This document shows positions 43,871 to 52,663 of a DNA stretch of 59,159 nt, one piece after another. The stretch is from Pseudomonas sp. BN102 (GTDB lineage: Bacteria > Pseudomonadota > Gammaproteobacteria > Pseudomonadales > Pseudomonadaceae). The position numbers and the translations under genes are program-made. Location of the stretch: NCBI RefSeq assembly GCF_029871245.1, contig NZ_SSON01000031.1:1-59159 (forward strand), read 5' to 3'. The notes under the pieces were generated by a model, which saw only the letters and a list, made by a program, of their open reading frames with translations, was not told the DNA's origin and did no database searches. Position 1 is the stretch's first letter; the number at the start of each line of letters is the position of its first letter.

Positions 43871-45213
43871 CAGGACTGCTCCTTGGCCGGGCCCGCGGCA
43901 GCCTCGGGCTGGCGGACATGGAGTGTGTAGCGCGCGCCTTCGCTGGCCTCGAAGGCGATCAGTTTGTCGATCAGGGTGCGGCTGAGCTGCTTGCCGGCAT
44001 TGAGCAGGAGCATGCCGCTGTCGGCCTGGAGGTTGCGCACCAGGATCATGCCCGGCTCCAGGCGGCGGGTGTCGACCGCCATGACGCCGGGGGCGGCGTC
44101 CTGCAAGTCCGGTTCCTGCCGGGTGCAGAGGTCGATGAAGGCCTCGCAGAGCGTGGGGTCGTAGAGGCGTCCGGCATAGCGCGCGAGGAACTGCAGGGCG
44201 TCCGCGCGTGGCAGGGGACGCTGCAGCACCAGGCCGCACTGCAGCTCAACGAAGTCCACCGCGAGCTTGAGCAGGCGCGCGCCGAAGGGGATCTCTTCAC
44301 CGCGCAACTGGTCGGGAAAGCCGGTGCCGTTCCAGCGTTCCTGATGGTGGCGGATCAAGCGGCCTGCGTCGTGCAGCGGTTCCAGAGCCATCAGCAGGCT
44401 TTCGCCCTGGGCCGGATAGCAGCAGTAGCGCTCGCGCTCCTCGCGGTGCAGCAGGTCGCTGGGGCGGTTCAGCAGGTGGTCGTTCCAGGTCAGCTTGCCG
44501 AGGTTGTAGAGGGCTGCAGCCATGGCCAGGTCGCGGCTGTCGGTTTCCGGCAGCCGGTGTTCGGCGGCGTAGGCGCGCACCAGGGCGATGACCTGGGCGT
44601 TGCCCTGCCTGTCCCGCGGCAGGCGTTGGTTGAGCAGGGCGGAGAAGACCTCGGTGGCGGTCACGTAGCTGTGCCGCAAGTCGCCGTAGGCCAGATCGAG
44701 CATGTCGGCCGTCTGCTGCAGCTCGGCGGTGCGGGCGCGAACCCGTTCTTCCAGGCTGGCATTGAGCTCCTGCAGGCGCCGGTTCTGCTCCAGGGTCAGG
44801 CGTTCCAGGCGCTGGTGCTCGCGTTCGGCATGCTGGTGGGCAAGGGCCTGACGCAGGGTGACACGCAGTTCATCGTCGTTCCAGGGCTTGCTCAGGTAGC
44901 GGTAGATCTGTCCCTGGTTGATGGCACGGATGCTGGTGTCCAGGTCGGTGGCGCCGGTCAGCAGGATGCGCAGGGTGCCGGGCCGGCGTTGCTGGACCTC
45001 GGCCAGCAGGGAGGGGCCGTCCATGCCGGGCATGCGGGCGTCGGAAACCACCAGGTCGACTTCGCGCTCGGCCAGCAGCGCCAGGGCGTCGGCGCCACTG
45101 GACGCGTTCAGCAGTTCGTAGGGTTCGCTGCGCAGGACCCGGCGCAGGGCGCTGATGACGTATTCCTCGTCATCCACCAGCAGCAGGGTGGGGCGGCTGG
45201 CGGCTTCGCTCAC
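43870..45213 (-). CDS. REC domain plus degenerate HD-GYP (YN-GFP) protein
   Basis: A 447-residue protein with a receiver (Asp58 in VVSDARMPG), a coiled coil (about 125-170) and an HD-GYP-like domain. The metal-binding HD dyad is Tyr236-Asn237 (ALYNLGK), and GYP is Gly298-Phe299-Pro300 inside HHQERWNGTGFP. HD loss predicts no phosphodiesterase activity. A YN variant is known in P. aeruginosa (PA2572), which is reported as inactive but regulatory. A C-terminal PilZ-like or DUF segment (VDTRRLEPGMIL) follows. The start overlaps the kinase stop by four bases. Confidence 0.87.
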   Translation of the reverse strand: MSEAASRPTLLLVDDEEYVISALRRVLRSEPYELLNASSGADALALLAEREVDLVVSDARMPGMDGPSLLAEVQQRRPGTLRILLTGATDLDTSIRAINQGQIYRYLSKPWNDDELRVTLRQALAHQHAEREHQRLERLTLEQNRRLQELNASLEERVRARTAELQQTADMLDLAYGDLRHSYVTATEVFSALLNQRLPRDRQGNAQVIALVRAYAAEHRLPETDSRDLAMAAALYNLGKLTWNDHLLNRPSDLLHREERERYCCYPAQGESLLMALEPLHDAGRLIRHHQERWNGTGFPDQLRGEEIPFGARLLKLAVDFVELQCGLVLQRPLPRADALQFLARYAGRLYDPTLCEAFIDLCTRQEPDLQDAAPGVMAVDTRRLEPGMILVRNLQADSGMLLLNAGKQLSRTLIDKLIAFEASEGARYTLHVRQPEAAAGPAKEQS

Positions 45214-46484
45214 GTCGATACCTCGCCGGGCAGGGGCTGGCGCTCGGGCAGCCAGACGCGGAAACGGGTGCCCTGACCCGGATGGCTGGAGACTTCGATG
45301 CGCCCGTTGTGCTTCTGCACGATGTTGTAGGAGAGCGCCAGGCCGAGGCCGGTGCCCTTGCCCACGGGCTTGGTGGTGAAGAAGGGTTCGTAGATGCGGT
45401 GGAGAATGGCCGGGTCTATGCCCTTGCCGTTGTCTTCCACCTCCAGCCAGACCCAGCCGCCGTCATGGCCGCTGCGCAGGGTGATGCGGCCGAAGCTCTC
45501 GATGGCGTGAGCGGCATTGATCAACAGGTTCATCACCACCTGGTTGATCTGCGAGGGAATGCACTCCACCTGGGGCAGCTCGCCGTACTCGCGCACCACC
45601 TCGGCCTTGTACTTGAGCTCGTTGTTGACGAGGTTCAGGGTGCTGTCGAAGCCCTTGTGGAGGTCAACGGCGCGGAACGCCTCTTCCTCGATATGGGAGA
45701 AGTCCTTGAGGGCCGTGATGATCTTCTTGACCCGTTCGATGCCGTCCTCGGATTCGTGGATCAGCGCCTCGACATCGTTGCGGATGTAGTCGTACTCCAG
45801 GCTGCGCTTGAGCTGCTGCAGCTCCTCCAGGCTGCCGACGCCCTCCACCGCATCGACGATGCGCAGCAGGTCGTTGACGTAGCCGGTGAGCGTCTTGAGG
45901 TTGGAGAAGACGTAGCCGATGGGATTGTTGATCTCGTGGGCAACGCCCGCGGCCAACTGGCCGATGGCGGCGAGCTTTTCCGATTGCAGCAATTGGGCGT
46001 TGGCTTTCTCCAGCTTGTGGATCAGCTGTTCCTGTTCCAGCTGCTTGCTGCCCAGGGCGTTCAGGGCCGCCGCCAGTTGCTCATTGGAGCGGGCAAAATC
46101 CGTGGTGTCGTAGAGCAGCAGGCCGAAGCAGCGCTCGCCACGGCAGTCGAAGGGGAACAGCAAGGTGCTCTGCAGGCGCAACGGCGCCACTCGGCCTTCG
46201 GGGCTGTAGGGCAGCTGGATCAGGTAAGGGTCTTCGCGCCAGTGGGTGTAGGCGTGCAGGCCCTGGTCGCGGGCCTTGGCCAGCATCTGGCCGAGCAGCG
46301 GCGTGTCCGCCTCCGGGAACACGCTGGTGAGGGGTTGCCGCAGCGCCGGCCCCAGGGCCTTGCCGCTGCGTCGGCTGATGAAGGCGTTCCAGTGAAGGAT
46401 GCGCAGATCCTGGTCGAGGATGATGACGCCCACCTCGATGTCTTCGACCAGGGCCCCGGCAAGGTCCAAAGGGCTTCTATCCAT
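45210..46484 (-). CDS. PAS-sensor histidine kinase
   Basis: A 424-residue soluble kinase with an N-terminal PAS domain (about 10-130, GVIILDQDLRILHWN), a coiled coil (SKQLEQEQLIHKLEKANAQ), a dimerisation/phosphoacceptor region with His183 in GVAHEINNPIGY, and an ATPase domain with NLLINAAHAI, DNGKGI, FFTTKP and GTGLGLAL. There are no transmembrane helices. It is the first gene of the operon and the only kinase, so it probably phosphorylates the three receiver domains encoded downstream. The PAS lacks the LOV cysteine. Confidence 0.9.
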   Translation of the reverse strand: MDRSPLDLAGALVEDIEVGVIILDQDLRILHWNAFISRRSGKALGPALRQPLTSVFPEADTPLLGQMLAKARDQGLHAYTHWREDPYLIQLPYSPEGRVAPLRLQSTLLFPFDCRGERCFGLLLYDTTDFARSNEQLAAALNALGSKQLEQEQLIHKLEKANAQLLQSEKLAAIGQLAAGVAHEINNPIGYVFSNLKTLTGYVNDLLRIVDAVEGVGSLEELQQLKRSLEYDYIRNDVEALIHESEDGIERVKKIITALKDFSHIEEEAFRAVDLHKGFDSTLNLVNNELKYKAEVVREYGELPQVECIPSQINQVVMNLLINAAHAIESFGRITLRSGHDGGWVWLEVEDNGKGIDPAILHRIYEPFFTTKPVGKGTGLGLALSYNIVQKHNGRIEVSSHPGQGTRFRVWLPERQPLPGEVST

Positions 46485-46650
46485 GATTTCGCCCGCTTTT
46501 TTCGCTATGGGAGGAGTGGCAGGGTTGAATGCCGCTGTTTGTCCTACTCTGTTGTACGAAGTGTATGTCAGATTTCAGGCGTCCGAATATTGTCGAAAGC
46601 CGCCTGGGTCGCTGTCGAAAATTCCCTTTCACAGGAGGTCAGGGTAGACC

Positions 46651-47358
46651 ATGGGGCACGAACAAAGGGCGGAAATGCCGGTCCGCTACGAATTCCGCTT
46701 CCCTGATGGCCGCCTCTGGGTCCATGAGGTGGACGTTGCGGAGCCGGTGCCGGCAACAGGCACGGAGAACGGGCCGGAGTGGGCGCGGCTGGAGTTCCAG
46801 CAATGCGAACACTGCCCATTGAAGGCAGCCGACGTGCGGGACTGCCCCTTTGCCCGCGCGCTGGTGCGGCCGGTGGCGGTGCTGGCGCGCTCGCCGTCTT
46901 ACGAACAGGTCTTGGTGAACGTGTTCTGGCGGGGCCGGGAAATCCGCCAGCAGACCACCTTGCAGCGGGCCTTGGGGTCGTTGCTGGGGCTGCTTGGGGC
47001 CACCAGCGGCTGCCCCCATACCCGGATGCTGCGGGCCATGGCCTGGTTCCACTGGCCCTTCAGCACCTCGGCAGAGACCCTCTACCGCTCCCTCGGTACC
47101 TACCTGCTGGGGCAGCACCTGCGCCAGGAGCGCGGCCTGGAGCCGGACTGGGAGATGGACGGCCTGCGCGAGCTGTACCGCAACCTGCGCCTGGTCAACC
47201 TGGGCATGGCCGCGCGCCTGCGCGCCGCCGCCGAGGAGGACTCCAGCCTGAATGGGCTGATCCTGCTGGACCTGCTGGCGGCCGATACCCTGTACTCGCT
47301 GGACAGCTACGAGGGAGAGCTGGATGGGTTCTTCGCGGAATACTTCGAGGAAGGGTGA
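46651..47358 (+). CDS. Conserved hypothetical protein with CxxC cluster
   Basis: About 235 residues, cytoplasmic. The N-terminal part holds beta-type sequence, then CEHCPLKAADVRDC (Cys52, Cys55, Cys65), which could bind a metal or iron-sulfur cluster. Another SGCPHT motif follows near 122. The rest is helical. Start ATG 46651 has AGGAGG 13 bases upstream; ATG 46675 (MPVRYEF) is an equally good candidate. It is divergent from the histidine kinase across 166 bases, so it may belong to the same signalling unit. I do not recognise the family. Confidence 0.75.
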   Translation: MGHEQRAEMPVRYEFRFPDGRLWVHEVDVAEPVPATGTENGPEWARLEFQQCEHCPLKAADVRDCPFARALVRPVAVLARSPSYEQVLVNVFWRGREIRQQTTLQRALGSLLGLLGATSGCPHTRMLRAMAWFHWPFSTSAETLYRSLGTYLLGQHLRQERGLEPDWEMDGLRELYRNLRLVNLGMAARLRAAAEEDSSLNGLILLDLLAADTLYSLDSYEGELDGFFAEYFEEG

Positions 47359-47393
47359 AGCGTTTGCCGGGATGAGGCTGGGCATCGTTTTCC

Positions 47394-47491
47394 TGTAGGG
47401 GCGAATTCACTCGCCAAGGGCAACGACGTTGCCACCTTGAGCGCCTCAGGGCGGACCTGCGGCCCGCCTGGCGATTGAAGCCTCCCCTACA
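47394..47491. repeat. Inverted-repeat element (TGTAGGGG...CCCCTACA)
   Basis: TGTAGGGG and CCCCTACA are the outer arms. GCGAATTCACTCGCCA and TGGCGATTGAAGC form the next layer, with GGCAACGACGTTGCC and GGGCGGACCTGCGGCCCGCC inside. It resembles the GTGGGGGCGATTT elements in layout. It lies between convergent genes. Confidence 0.75.
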
Positions 47492-47525
47492 GATCTTGTT
47501 CAGCCCTGATTTCCGTCTGGGGCGG

Positions 47526-48362
47526 TCAGCCAGTGAAGCCCAACCGTTCCTTCCAGCGCTTCTCCAGCGCCTTGGTCTCGTGGTCGAAGGGGTGGAAGCC
47601 TGGGCGGTAGTAGTCCAGGTAGGGCCTGATCATCTTCGGGAAGTAGCCGTTGCGCGGGCCGAGCAGGGTCTTGAGCCCGTGCGCCCAGCTGCGCCAGTTG
47701 AACAGCTGGCCGTCCTTGCGCATCAGGTGGACCTGGAAGCCGATGATCACGCCGAAGAACAGGAAGGTGGTGAGGGCCATGGTGACGGTGCGAATCAGGT
47801 AGCCACCGCCGATGGCGTTGTAGGCGTCATAGCAGACCGCCTTGTGCTCGTTCTCCTCGATGGCGTGCCACATCCACAGCTTGTACATCTTCGGGTCGTC
47901 CATCTGGGTATTGATGTCCTCGCGGCGCAGCAACTGCTCGGCCATGGTCGCGGTGAAGTGCTCCAGGGCGCAGGTGGCGGCCAGGCGCTGCTTGCGGCTG
48001 GTGAGGCGGGTCACCCATTCCAGCAACACCTTGATGCGAAGTTCCAGGCGCTCCAGGTCGATGCCGTGCTCGGCGGCGTAATCGTTGTAGGTGGCGTGCT
48101 CCTTGGAATGCATGGCTTCCTGGCCGATGAAGGCACTGATGTCCTTCTGCAGCTGCGGGTCGCTGACCTGGTCGCGCACGGCGCGCACGCTGTCGACGAA
48201 GAACTTCTCGCCATAGGGGAAGAGCGACGAGAGGTTGTTCATGAAGTGGGTCATGAAGGGGTCGCCGCTCCACCAGTACTTCTGGGTCGACGCGAAACTG
48301 AAGTCCATGCGGCGAACCGGGAAGGCGGCCTTGGGCTGGGTGGCGGTGGCGGTGATGGTCAT
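47526..48362 (-). CDS. Metal-dependent hydrolase, PF10118 type
   Basis: A 278-residue protein with four-helix diiron-like motifs: EAMHSKEH (near 85), ALEHFTATMAE and HAIEENEHKAVCYDAY (near 165), spaced as in the PF10118 putative metal-dependent hydrolases. One hydrophobic segment (VTMALTTFLFFGVIIGF) may lie in the membrane. AGAGGA precedes ATG 48362; the longer frame from 48428 lacks support. Its place next to apt matches P. aeruginosa PA1542 by memory. The substrate is unknown. Confidence 0.83.
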   Translation of the reverse strand: MTITATATQPKAAFPVRRMDFSFASTQKYWWSGDPFMTHFMNNLSSLFPYGEKFFVDSVRAVRDQVSDPQLQKDISAFIGQEAMHSKEHATYNDYAAEHGIDLERLELRIKVLLEWVTRLTSRKQRLAATCALEHFTATMAEQLLRREDINTQMDDPKMYKLWMWHAIEENEHKAVCYDAYNAIGGGYLIRTVTMALTTFLFFGVIIGFQVHLMRKDGQLFNWRSWAHGLKTLLGPRNGYFPKMIRPYLDYYRPGFHPFDHETKALEKRWKERLGFTG

Positions 48363-48576
48363 GCGGGATCCTCTCGGGCTCGGGGAGCCGTCCGTTGTTG
48401 TCATCGGTGACACGGGCGACCGTGCCATCAGTCGATGTAACTATTGAGGATCGAGCAGGCGGGCGCGAGGGCCCGGGCGCCAACTTTCGGCGGGAGATCG
48501 CTGTGCGCGGTGGGGAGAGGGGTAACGTCGGCCGAAGGGGGTGTAACCCGCCGGGGCGGGCCGTGCTTCGGTTGGG

Positions 48577-48600
48577 GCGGGTCCGCAACTGCGGACCCGC
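48577..48600 (-). terminator. Hairpin after apt
   Basis: GCGGGTCCGC-AACT-GCGGACCCGC is a perfect 10-bp stem with a four-base loop, seven bases after the apt stop. There is no T-run, so termination may be incomplete or Rho-assisted. Confidence 0.75.
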
Positions 48601-48607
48601 AGGGCGT

Positions 48608-49156
48608 TCAGCGCTCGTCGAGGGCGAAGGCGGTCAGGCAGAAGCTGGCGATGCCGGCTTCTGCCAGGCGCTCGGAGCCGCCCAGTTCCGGCAAGTCGAT
48701 GATGGCGGCGGCCTCGAACACGCTGGCGCCCATGCGTCGGACCAGGCGGGTGGCGGCCAGCAGGGTACCGCCGGTGGCGATCAGGTCATCGAAGATCAGC
48801 ACCTTGTCGCCATCGCACAGGCTGTCGCTGTGCACTTCGAGGAAGGCTTCGCCGTACTCGGTCTGGTAGGGCTCGGCGAGCACCTCGGCCGGCAGCTTGC
48901 CCTGCTTGCGGAACAGCACCAGGGGTTTGTTGAGTTCGTAGGCGATGATCGAGCCGATCAGAAAGCCGCGGGCGTCCATGGCGCCAATGTGGCTGAAGTC
49001 TGCTTCGACGTAACGCTGGATGAAACTGTCGGCGACCATGCGCAGGGCCCGTGGCGACTGGAACAGGGGGGTGATGTCGCGGAACACCACGCCGGGTTTG
49101 GGAAAGTCCGGCACGGGGCGGATCAGGGATTTGATGGAGAATTCGTCGAAGATCAT
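48608..49156 (-). CDS. apt: Adenine phosphoribosyltransferase
   Basis: A 182-residue cytoplasmic purine-salvage enzyme converting adenine and PRPP to [21 protein letters not shown] near the start and the PRPP loop [13 protein letters not shown] (about 119-131) are diagnostic, and the length is normal. It follows anr on the same strand after 67 bases; P. aeruginosa has the same order. Confidence 0.97.
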   Translation of the reverse strand: MIFDEFSIKSLIRPVPDFPKPGVVFRDITPLFQSPRALRMVADSFIQRYVEADFSHIGAMDARGFLIGSIIAYELNKPLVLFRKQGKLPAEVLAEPYQTEYGEAFLEVHSDSLCDGDKVLIFDDLIATGGTLLAATRLVRRMGASVFEAAAIIDLPELGGSERLAEAGIASFCLTAFALDER

Positions 49157-49223
49157 CGTCGATGCCTGAAGGGTCGGTCAGGGTGGGACAGGCGGGCCCG
49201 CCAGGGTGGCAGGTCCGCGGGGG

Positions 49224-49958
49224 TCAGCCTTCGATACTGCCGCCGGCCATGGCGCAGAGTTCGATGGGGTCGAGGATGTGCACTTCCTTGCCTTCGGCGG
49301 CGATCAGCTGGCTCTGCTGGAAACGGGTGAAGACCCGGGACACGGTTTCCACCGCCAGGCCCAGGTAGTTGCCGATCTCGTTGCGCGACATCGCCAGGCG
49401 GAACTGGTTGGCCGAGAAGCCGCGAGCACGGAAGCGCGCCGAGAGGTTGACCAGGAAGGTGGCGATTCGCTCGTCGGCGGTCTTCTTGGAGAGCAGCAGC
49501 ATCATCTGCTGGTCGTCGCGGATTTCCCGGCTCATGACGCGCAGCAGTTGGCGGCGCAGTTGCGGCAGCTGGACCGAGAGCTCGTCCAGGCGCTCGAAGG
49601 GGATCTCGCACACCGAGGTGGTTTCCAGGGCCTGGGCGGATACCGGGTAGAGCTCAGTGTCCATGCCGGAGAGGCCCACCAGCTCGCTGGGCAGGTGGAA
49701 GCCGGTGATCTGTTCTTCACCGGTGTCGGTGACGGTGAAGGTCTTGAGGGCGCCGGAGCGCACAGCGAAAACCGAGCCGAAGGCATCACCCTGGCGGAAC
49801 AGGAGTTCACCCTTCTTCAGGGGACGGCCGCGCTTGACGATCTCGTCCAGCGCGTCCATGTCCTCCATATTCAGCGACAGGGGCAGGCAGAGCGCGGCCA
49901 GGCTGCAATCCTTGCAGTGGGCCTGAGGGACGTTGCGCACCTTGATGATCTCGGACAT
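49224..49958 (-). CDS. anr: Anaerobic transcriptional regulator Anr (FNR family)
   Basis: A 244-residue CRP/FNR regulator almost identical by eye to P. aeruginosa Anr. N-terminal cysteines at 15, 18 and 24 ([11 protein letters not shown]), plus a later one in TTSVCEIPF, hold the oxygen-sensing [4Fe-4S] cluster. The cyclic-nucleotide-like barrel follows (RSGALKTF), then a C-terminal HTH ([21 protein letters not shown]). ATG 49958 has GGAAG upstream. It activates microaerobic genes such as hemN and cco through TTGAT-N4-ATCAA sites, one of which is present at 51678. Confidence 0.98.
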   Translation of the reverse strand: MSEIIKVRNVPQAHCKDCSLAALCLPLSLNMEDMDALDEIVKRGRPLKKGELLFRQGDAFGSVFAVRSGALKTFTVTDTGEEQITGFHLPSELVGLSGMDTELYPVSAQALETTSVCEIPFERLDELSVQLPQLRRQLLRVMSREIRDDQQMMLLLSKKTADERIATFLVNLSARFRARGFSANQFRLAMSRNEIGNYLGLAVETVSRVFTRFQQSQLIAAEGKEVHILDPIELCAMAGGSIEG

Positions 49959-50232
49959 GGGCTCTTCCTTGCGAGGCAAACACACAATGGGCGTAAGGTT
50001 AACGCAGGGTGTAGGCAACAGCCAGAAAAAGCCTCCCTGACCCTTCGATCAGGATTGGCCGCTGACAGCCCTTGATCGTACGGATTTCAGCCCGGCACAG
50101 CTCTGCATTGCGCCCGGACATCAACGGCCCGCCTTGCCTGTCGCGGGGACGGTGTGGCGTGAGGTCGCACGGCGGGTCGGAGGACCGGCGGGCGCCGACC
50201 GGGCAACCGTTTGGGTCCCGCCCGGGCCGGCC

Positions 50233-51615
50233 TCAGATCACCCGGGAGAAGCGCTGCTGGTTCTGCCCGGCCAGGTAGTGGTCGAAGAGCATGCACAGGG
50301 AGCGTACCAGTAGGCGCCCGGCGGGCAGCACGTCGATGCGACTGGCGCTGAGGTCGATCAGGCGATCCCTGGCCATTTGCTCCAGTTGCGGCCAGATGTC
50401 GGCGAAATAGCCACGAAACTCGATGTTGAAGCCGGCCTCGATGCGCTCGAAATCCAGCTCGAACTCGCAGATCAGTTGCTGGATCACCGTCCGCCGGATG
50501 CGGTCGTCGTCATTGCAGACGAGGCCGCGGCAGGTGGCCAGCTGCCCCTGTTCCAGGGCGAGCTGGTAGTCGTTCAACTGGACGTTGTTCTGGCAGTAGA
50601 GGTCGCCGATCTGGCTGATGGCCGATACCCCGAGGCCGATCAGGTCGCAATGGCCGTGGGTGGTGTAGCCCTGGAAGTTGCGCTGCAGGCGGCCGTCTTC
50701 CTGGGCGACGGCCAGTTCGTCGTCAGGCAGGGCGAAGTGGTCCATGCCGATGTAGCGATAGCCGGCGGCGCTCATCTGTTCGATGCTGCGCTGGAGCATG
50801 TCCAGCTTCTGTCCGGGGCTGGGCAGGTCTTCGTTGCGAATGCGCCGCTGCGGCAGGAAGCGTTCCGGCAGGTGGGCGTAGTTGAAGACCGAAAGCCGGT
50901 CCGGTTGCAGCGCGATCACCTCGTCCACGGTGCGGGCGAAGCTCTCCGGGGTCTGCTTGGGCAGGCCGTAGATCAGGTCGAGGTTCAGCGAGCGATACTG
51001 CAGGGTACGCGCGGCTTCGACTATGGCACGCGTCTCTTCCAGGCTCTGCAGGCGGTTGACCGCGCGCTGCACGGCTGGGTCCAGGTCCTGCACGCCGAGG
51101 CTGACGCGATTGAAGCCCAGGTCGCGGAGCAGACCCATGGTCGACCAGTCGGCCTCGCGCGGGTCGATCTCGATGCCGTAATCGCCCGAGTCGTCATCCA
51201 GCAGATTGAAGTGCGTGCGCAGGTGGCCCATGAGCCGGCGCAGTTCATCGTGGCTGAGGAAGGTCGGAGTGCCGCCGCCGAAATGCAATTGTTCGACCTT
51301 CTGCTGCGGGTCGAGGTGGCAGGCAATCAGCTCGATCTCCCGTTCCAGGCGTTCAAGGTAGGGCAGGGCGCGGCCGCGGTCCTTGGTGATGACCTTGTTG
51401 CAGGCGCAGTAGTAGCAGATGTTCGCGCAGAAGGGCACATGGACGTAAAGCGACAGCGGACGCCTGGCCTTGTGACTGTCGCGCAGGGCATGGAGCAGGT
51501 CGAAGGACCCCACCCGGTGGTCGAACTGCACTGCGGTGGGGTAGGAGGTATAGCGTGGGCCTGGGGTGTCGTAGCGGCGGATCAGGTCCGCGTCCCAGCG
51601 AATGTTGTCGAGCAT
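50233..51615 (-). CDS. hemN: Oxygen-independent coproporphyrinogen III oxidase
   Basis: A 460-residue radical SAM enzyme that makes protoporphyrinogen IX from coproporphyrinogen III without oxygen. The cluster motif is CANICYYC (about 62-69), preceded by the family start RYTSYPTA and followed by HFGGGTPTF and LNLDLIYGLP. Haem made this way supplies the cco oxidase under low oxygen. An exact Anr box lies about 63 bases before the start. The 214-base gap to anr holds no credible gene. Confidence 0.97.
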   Translation of the reverse strand: MLDNIRWDADLIRRYDTPGPRYTSYPTAVQFDHRVGSFDLLHALRDSHKARRPLSLYVHVPFCANICYYCACNKVITKDRGRALPYLERLEREIELIACHLDPQQKVEQLHFGGGTPTFLSHDELRRLMGHLRTHFNLLDDDSGDYGIEIDPREADWSTMGLLRDLGFNRVSLGVQDLDPAVQRAVNRLQSLEETRAIVEAARTLQYRSLNLDLIYGLPKQTPESFARTVDEVIALQPDRLSVFNYAHLPERFLPQRRIRNEDLPSPGQKLDMLQRSIEQMSAAGYRYIGMDHFALPDDELAVAQEDGRLQRNFQGYTTHGHCDLIGLGVSAISQIGDLYCQNNVQLNDYQLALEQGQLATCRGLVCNDDDRIRRTVIQQLICEFELDFERIEAGFNIEFRGYFADIWPQLEQMARDRLIDLSASRIDVLPAGRLLVRSLCMLFDHYLAGQNQQRFSRVI

Positions 51616-51677
51616 GCGGGAGTCCCCAGTTCGGTTGTCAGTACCGGGGAGTCTATGGGGCGCCCGCCAGGGCCATC

Positions 51678-51691
51678 TTGATTTGTATCAA
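51678..51691. promoter_or_regulatory. Anr/FNR box upstream of hemN
   Basis: TTGAT-TTGT-ATCAA matches the FNR/Anr consensus exactly. It lies between hemN and the TauE-like gene, 63 to 76 bases upstream of the hemN start. Confidence 0.92.
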
Positions 51692-51696
51692 GCCGT

Positions 51697-52422
51697 TCAA
51701 TGGCTGTGCTGGTGCTCACTGCTGGCGGCAGTGTGGCCGCCATGGCCCATCAGCCAGGCCTGGTGCGGGCCGGGAAGGGTCCAGAGGCCGAATAGAATCA
51801 CCAGCAGGCCGCCGGCGATGCGCACGCCGCGCTTGCGCAGCAGGGCGGTCAGGCGCTCCGCGGCCAGGCCCGTGGCGACCAGGACCGGCAAGGTACCTAC
51901 GCCGAAGGCCAGCATCAGCAGCGCGCTGTCGCCGGCCGAGCCCTGGCTCGCGGACCAGAGCAGGGTGCTGTAGACCAGGCCGCAAGGCAGCCACCCCCAG
52001 AGCCCGCCGAGGAGCAGCGCGCGGGGCAGGCTGGAAACCGGCAGCAGCTTGCGCGCCATCGGCTGGATGTGGCGCCAGAGGCCCTGGCCCAGGGCTTCGA
52101 TCCGGGTCAGGCCGCTCCACCAGCCGGCCAGGTAGAGCCCCATGCAGATCAGCAGCAGCGCCGCCACCACGCGCAGGGCCATGGCCGCCGGGCTGCTGGC
52201 GATGGCCCAGCCAGCGAGGCCGATGAGCAGGCCGGCCAGGGCGTAGCTGAGGATGCGGCCGAGGTTGTAGGCCAGCAACAAGCGCATGCGGCGGGCGCGC
52301 TGTTCGGGGGGGATCGCCAGGGTCAAGGCGCCCATCAGGCCGCCGCACATGCCCAGGCAGTGGCCACCGCCGAGCAGGCCGAGGATGAGGGCGGAAAGGA
52401 GCAGGGGCGCGAGTTCAGCCAC
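51697..52422 (-). CDS. TauE/SafE-like membrane protein of the cco assembly cluster
   Basis: A 241-residue inner-membrane protein with about six helices. The first loop GGGHCLGMCGG has two cysteines and a histidine that could bind copper, and GGLWGWLPCGLVYS repeats the pattern later. A histidine-rich tail (HGGHTAASSEHQHSH) is also metal-like. It is conserved next to ccoS in pseudomonads (PA1547 position), which suggests a role in metal handling for cbb3 oxidase assembly. The start overlaps ccoS by eight bases. Confidence 0.85.
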   Translation of the reverse strand: MAELAPLLLSALILGLLGGGHCLGMCGGLMGALTLAIPPEQRARRMRLLLAYNLGRILSYALAGLLIGLAGWAIASSPAAMALRVVAALLLICMGLYLAGWWSGLTRIEALGQGLWRHIQPMARKLLPVSSLPRALLLGGLWGWLPCGLVYSTLLWSASQGSAGDSALLMLAFGVGTLPVLVATGLAAERLTALLRKRGVRIAGGLLVILFGLWTLPGPHQAWLMGHGGHTAASSEHQHSH

Positions 52423-52636
52423 GGGGCTTGTCCTGCTCGTCCTGTTTGTCCTTGTCGCTGCCCTCGGCTTCGGCTATGCCGGCCTGGTGTTTGGGATCCT
52501 CGTCGTCGAAGAGGATGCTGTGGGCCGGGCCGTCGAGGTCGTCGTACTGGCCACTGTCCACGGCCCAGAAGAACAGCCAGATGGCAAAACCGACCAGGCC
52601 GATGGCGACCGGGATCAGTATGTAAAGCGCTGGCAT
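52415..52636 (-). CDS. ccoS: cbb3-type oxidase assembly protein CcoS
   Basis: A 73-residue single-helix membrane protein (about 3-24) with the conserved FxxWAVDSGQYDDLDGPAHSILFDDE segment, quoted to mark residues 22-47 only in part, and a charged tail. It is needed for cofactor insertion in the catalytic subunit of cbb3 oxidase. It lies 27 bases after ccoI. Confidence 0.93.
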   Translation of the reverse strand: MPALYILIPVAIGLVGFAIWLFFWAVDSGQYDDLDGPAHSILFDDEDPKHQAGIAEAEGSDKDKQDEQDKPRG

Positions 52637-52663
52637 CAGGGGCTCCGATAACAGTTGCGTGGG

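Noticed and set aside
50071-50088. Possible second Anr box (TTGATCGTACGGAT) upstream of anr
   Set aside because: Only one half-site fits; the other half (ATCAA) is absent.
50019-50232. Possible small gene between anr and hemN
   Set aside because: The open frames on both strands overlap each other and look like noise. I recall a short hypothetical gene here in P. aeruginosa but see nothing convincing.
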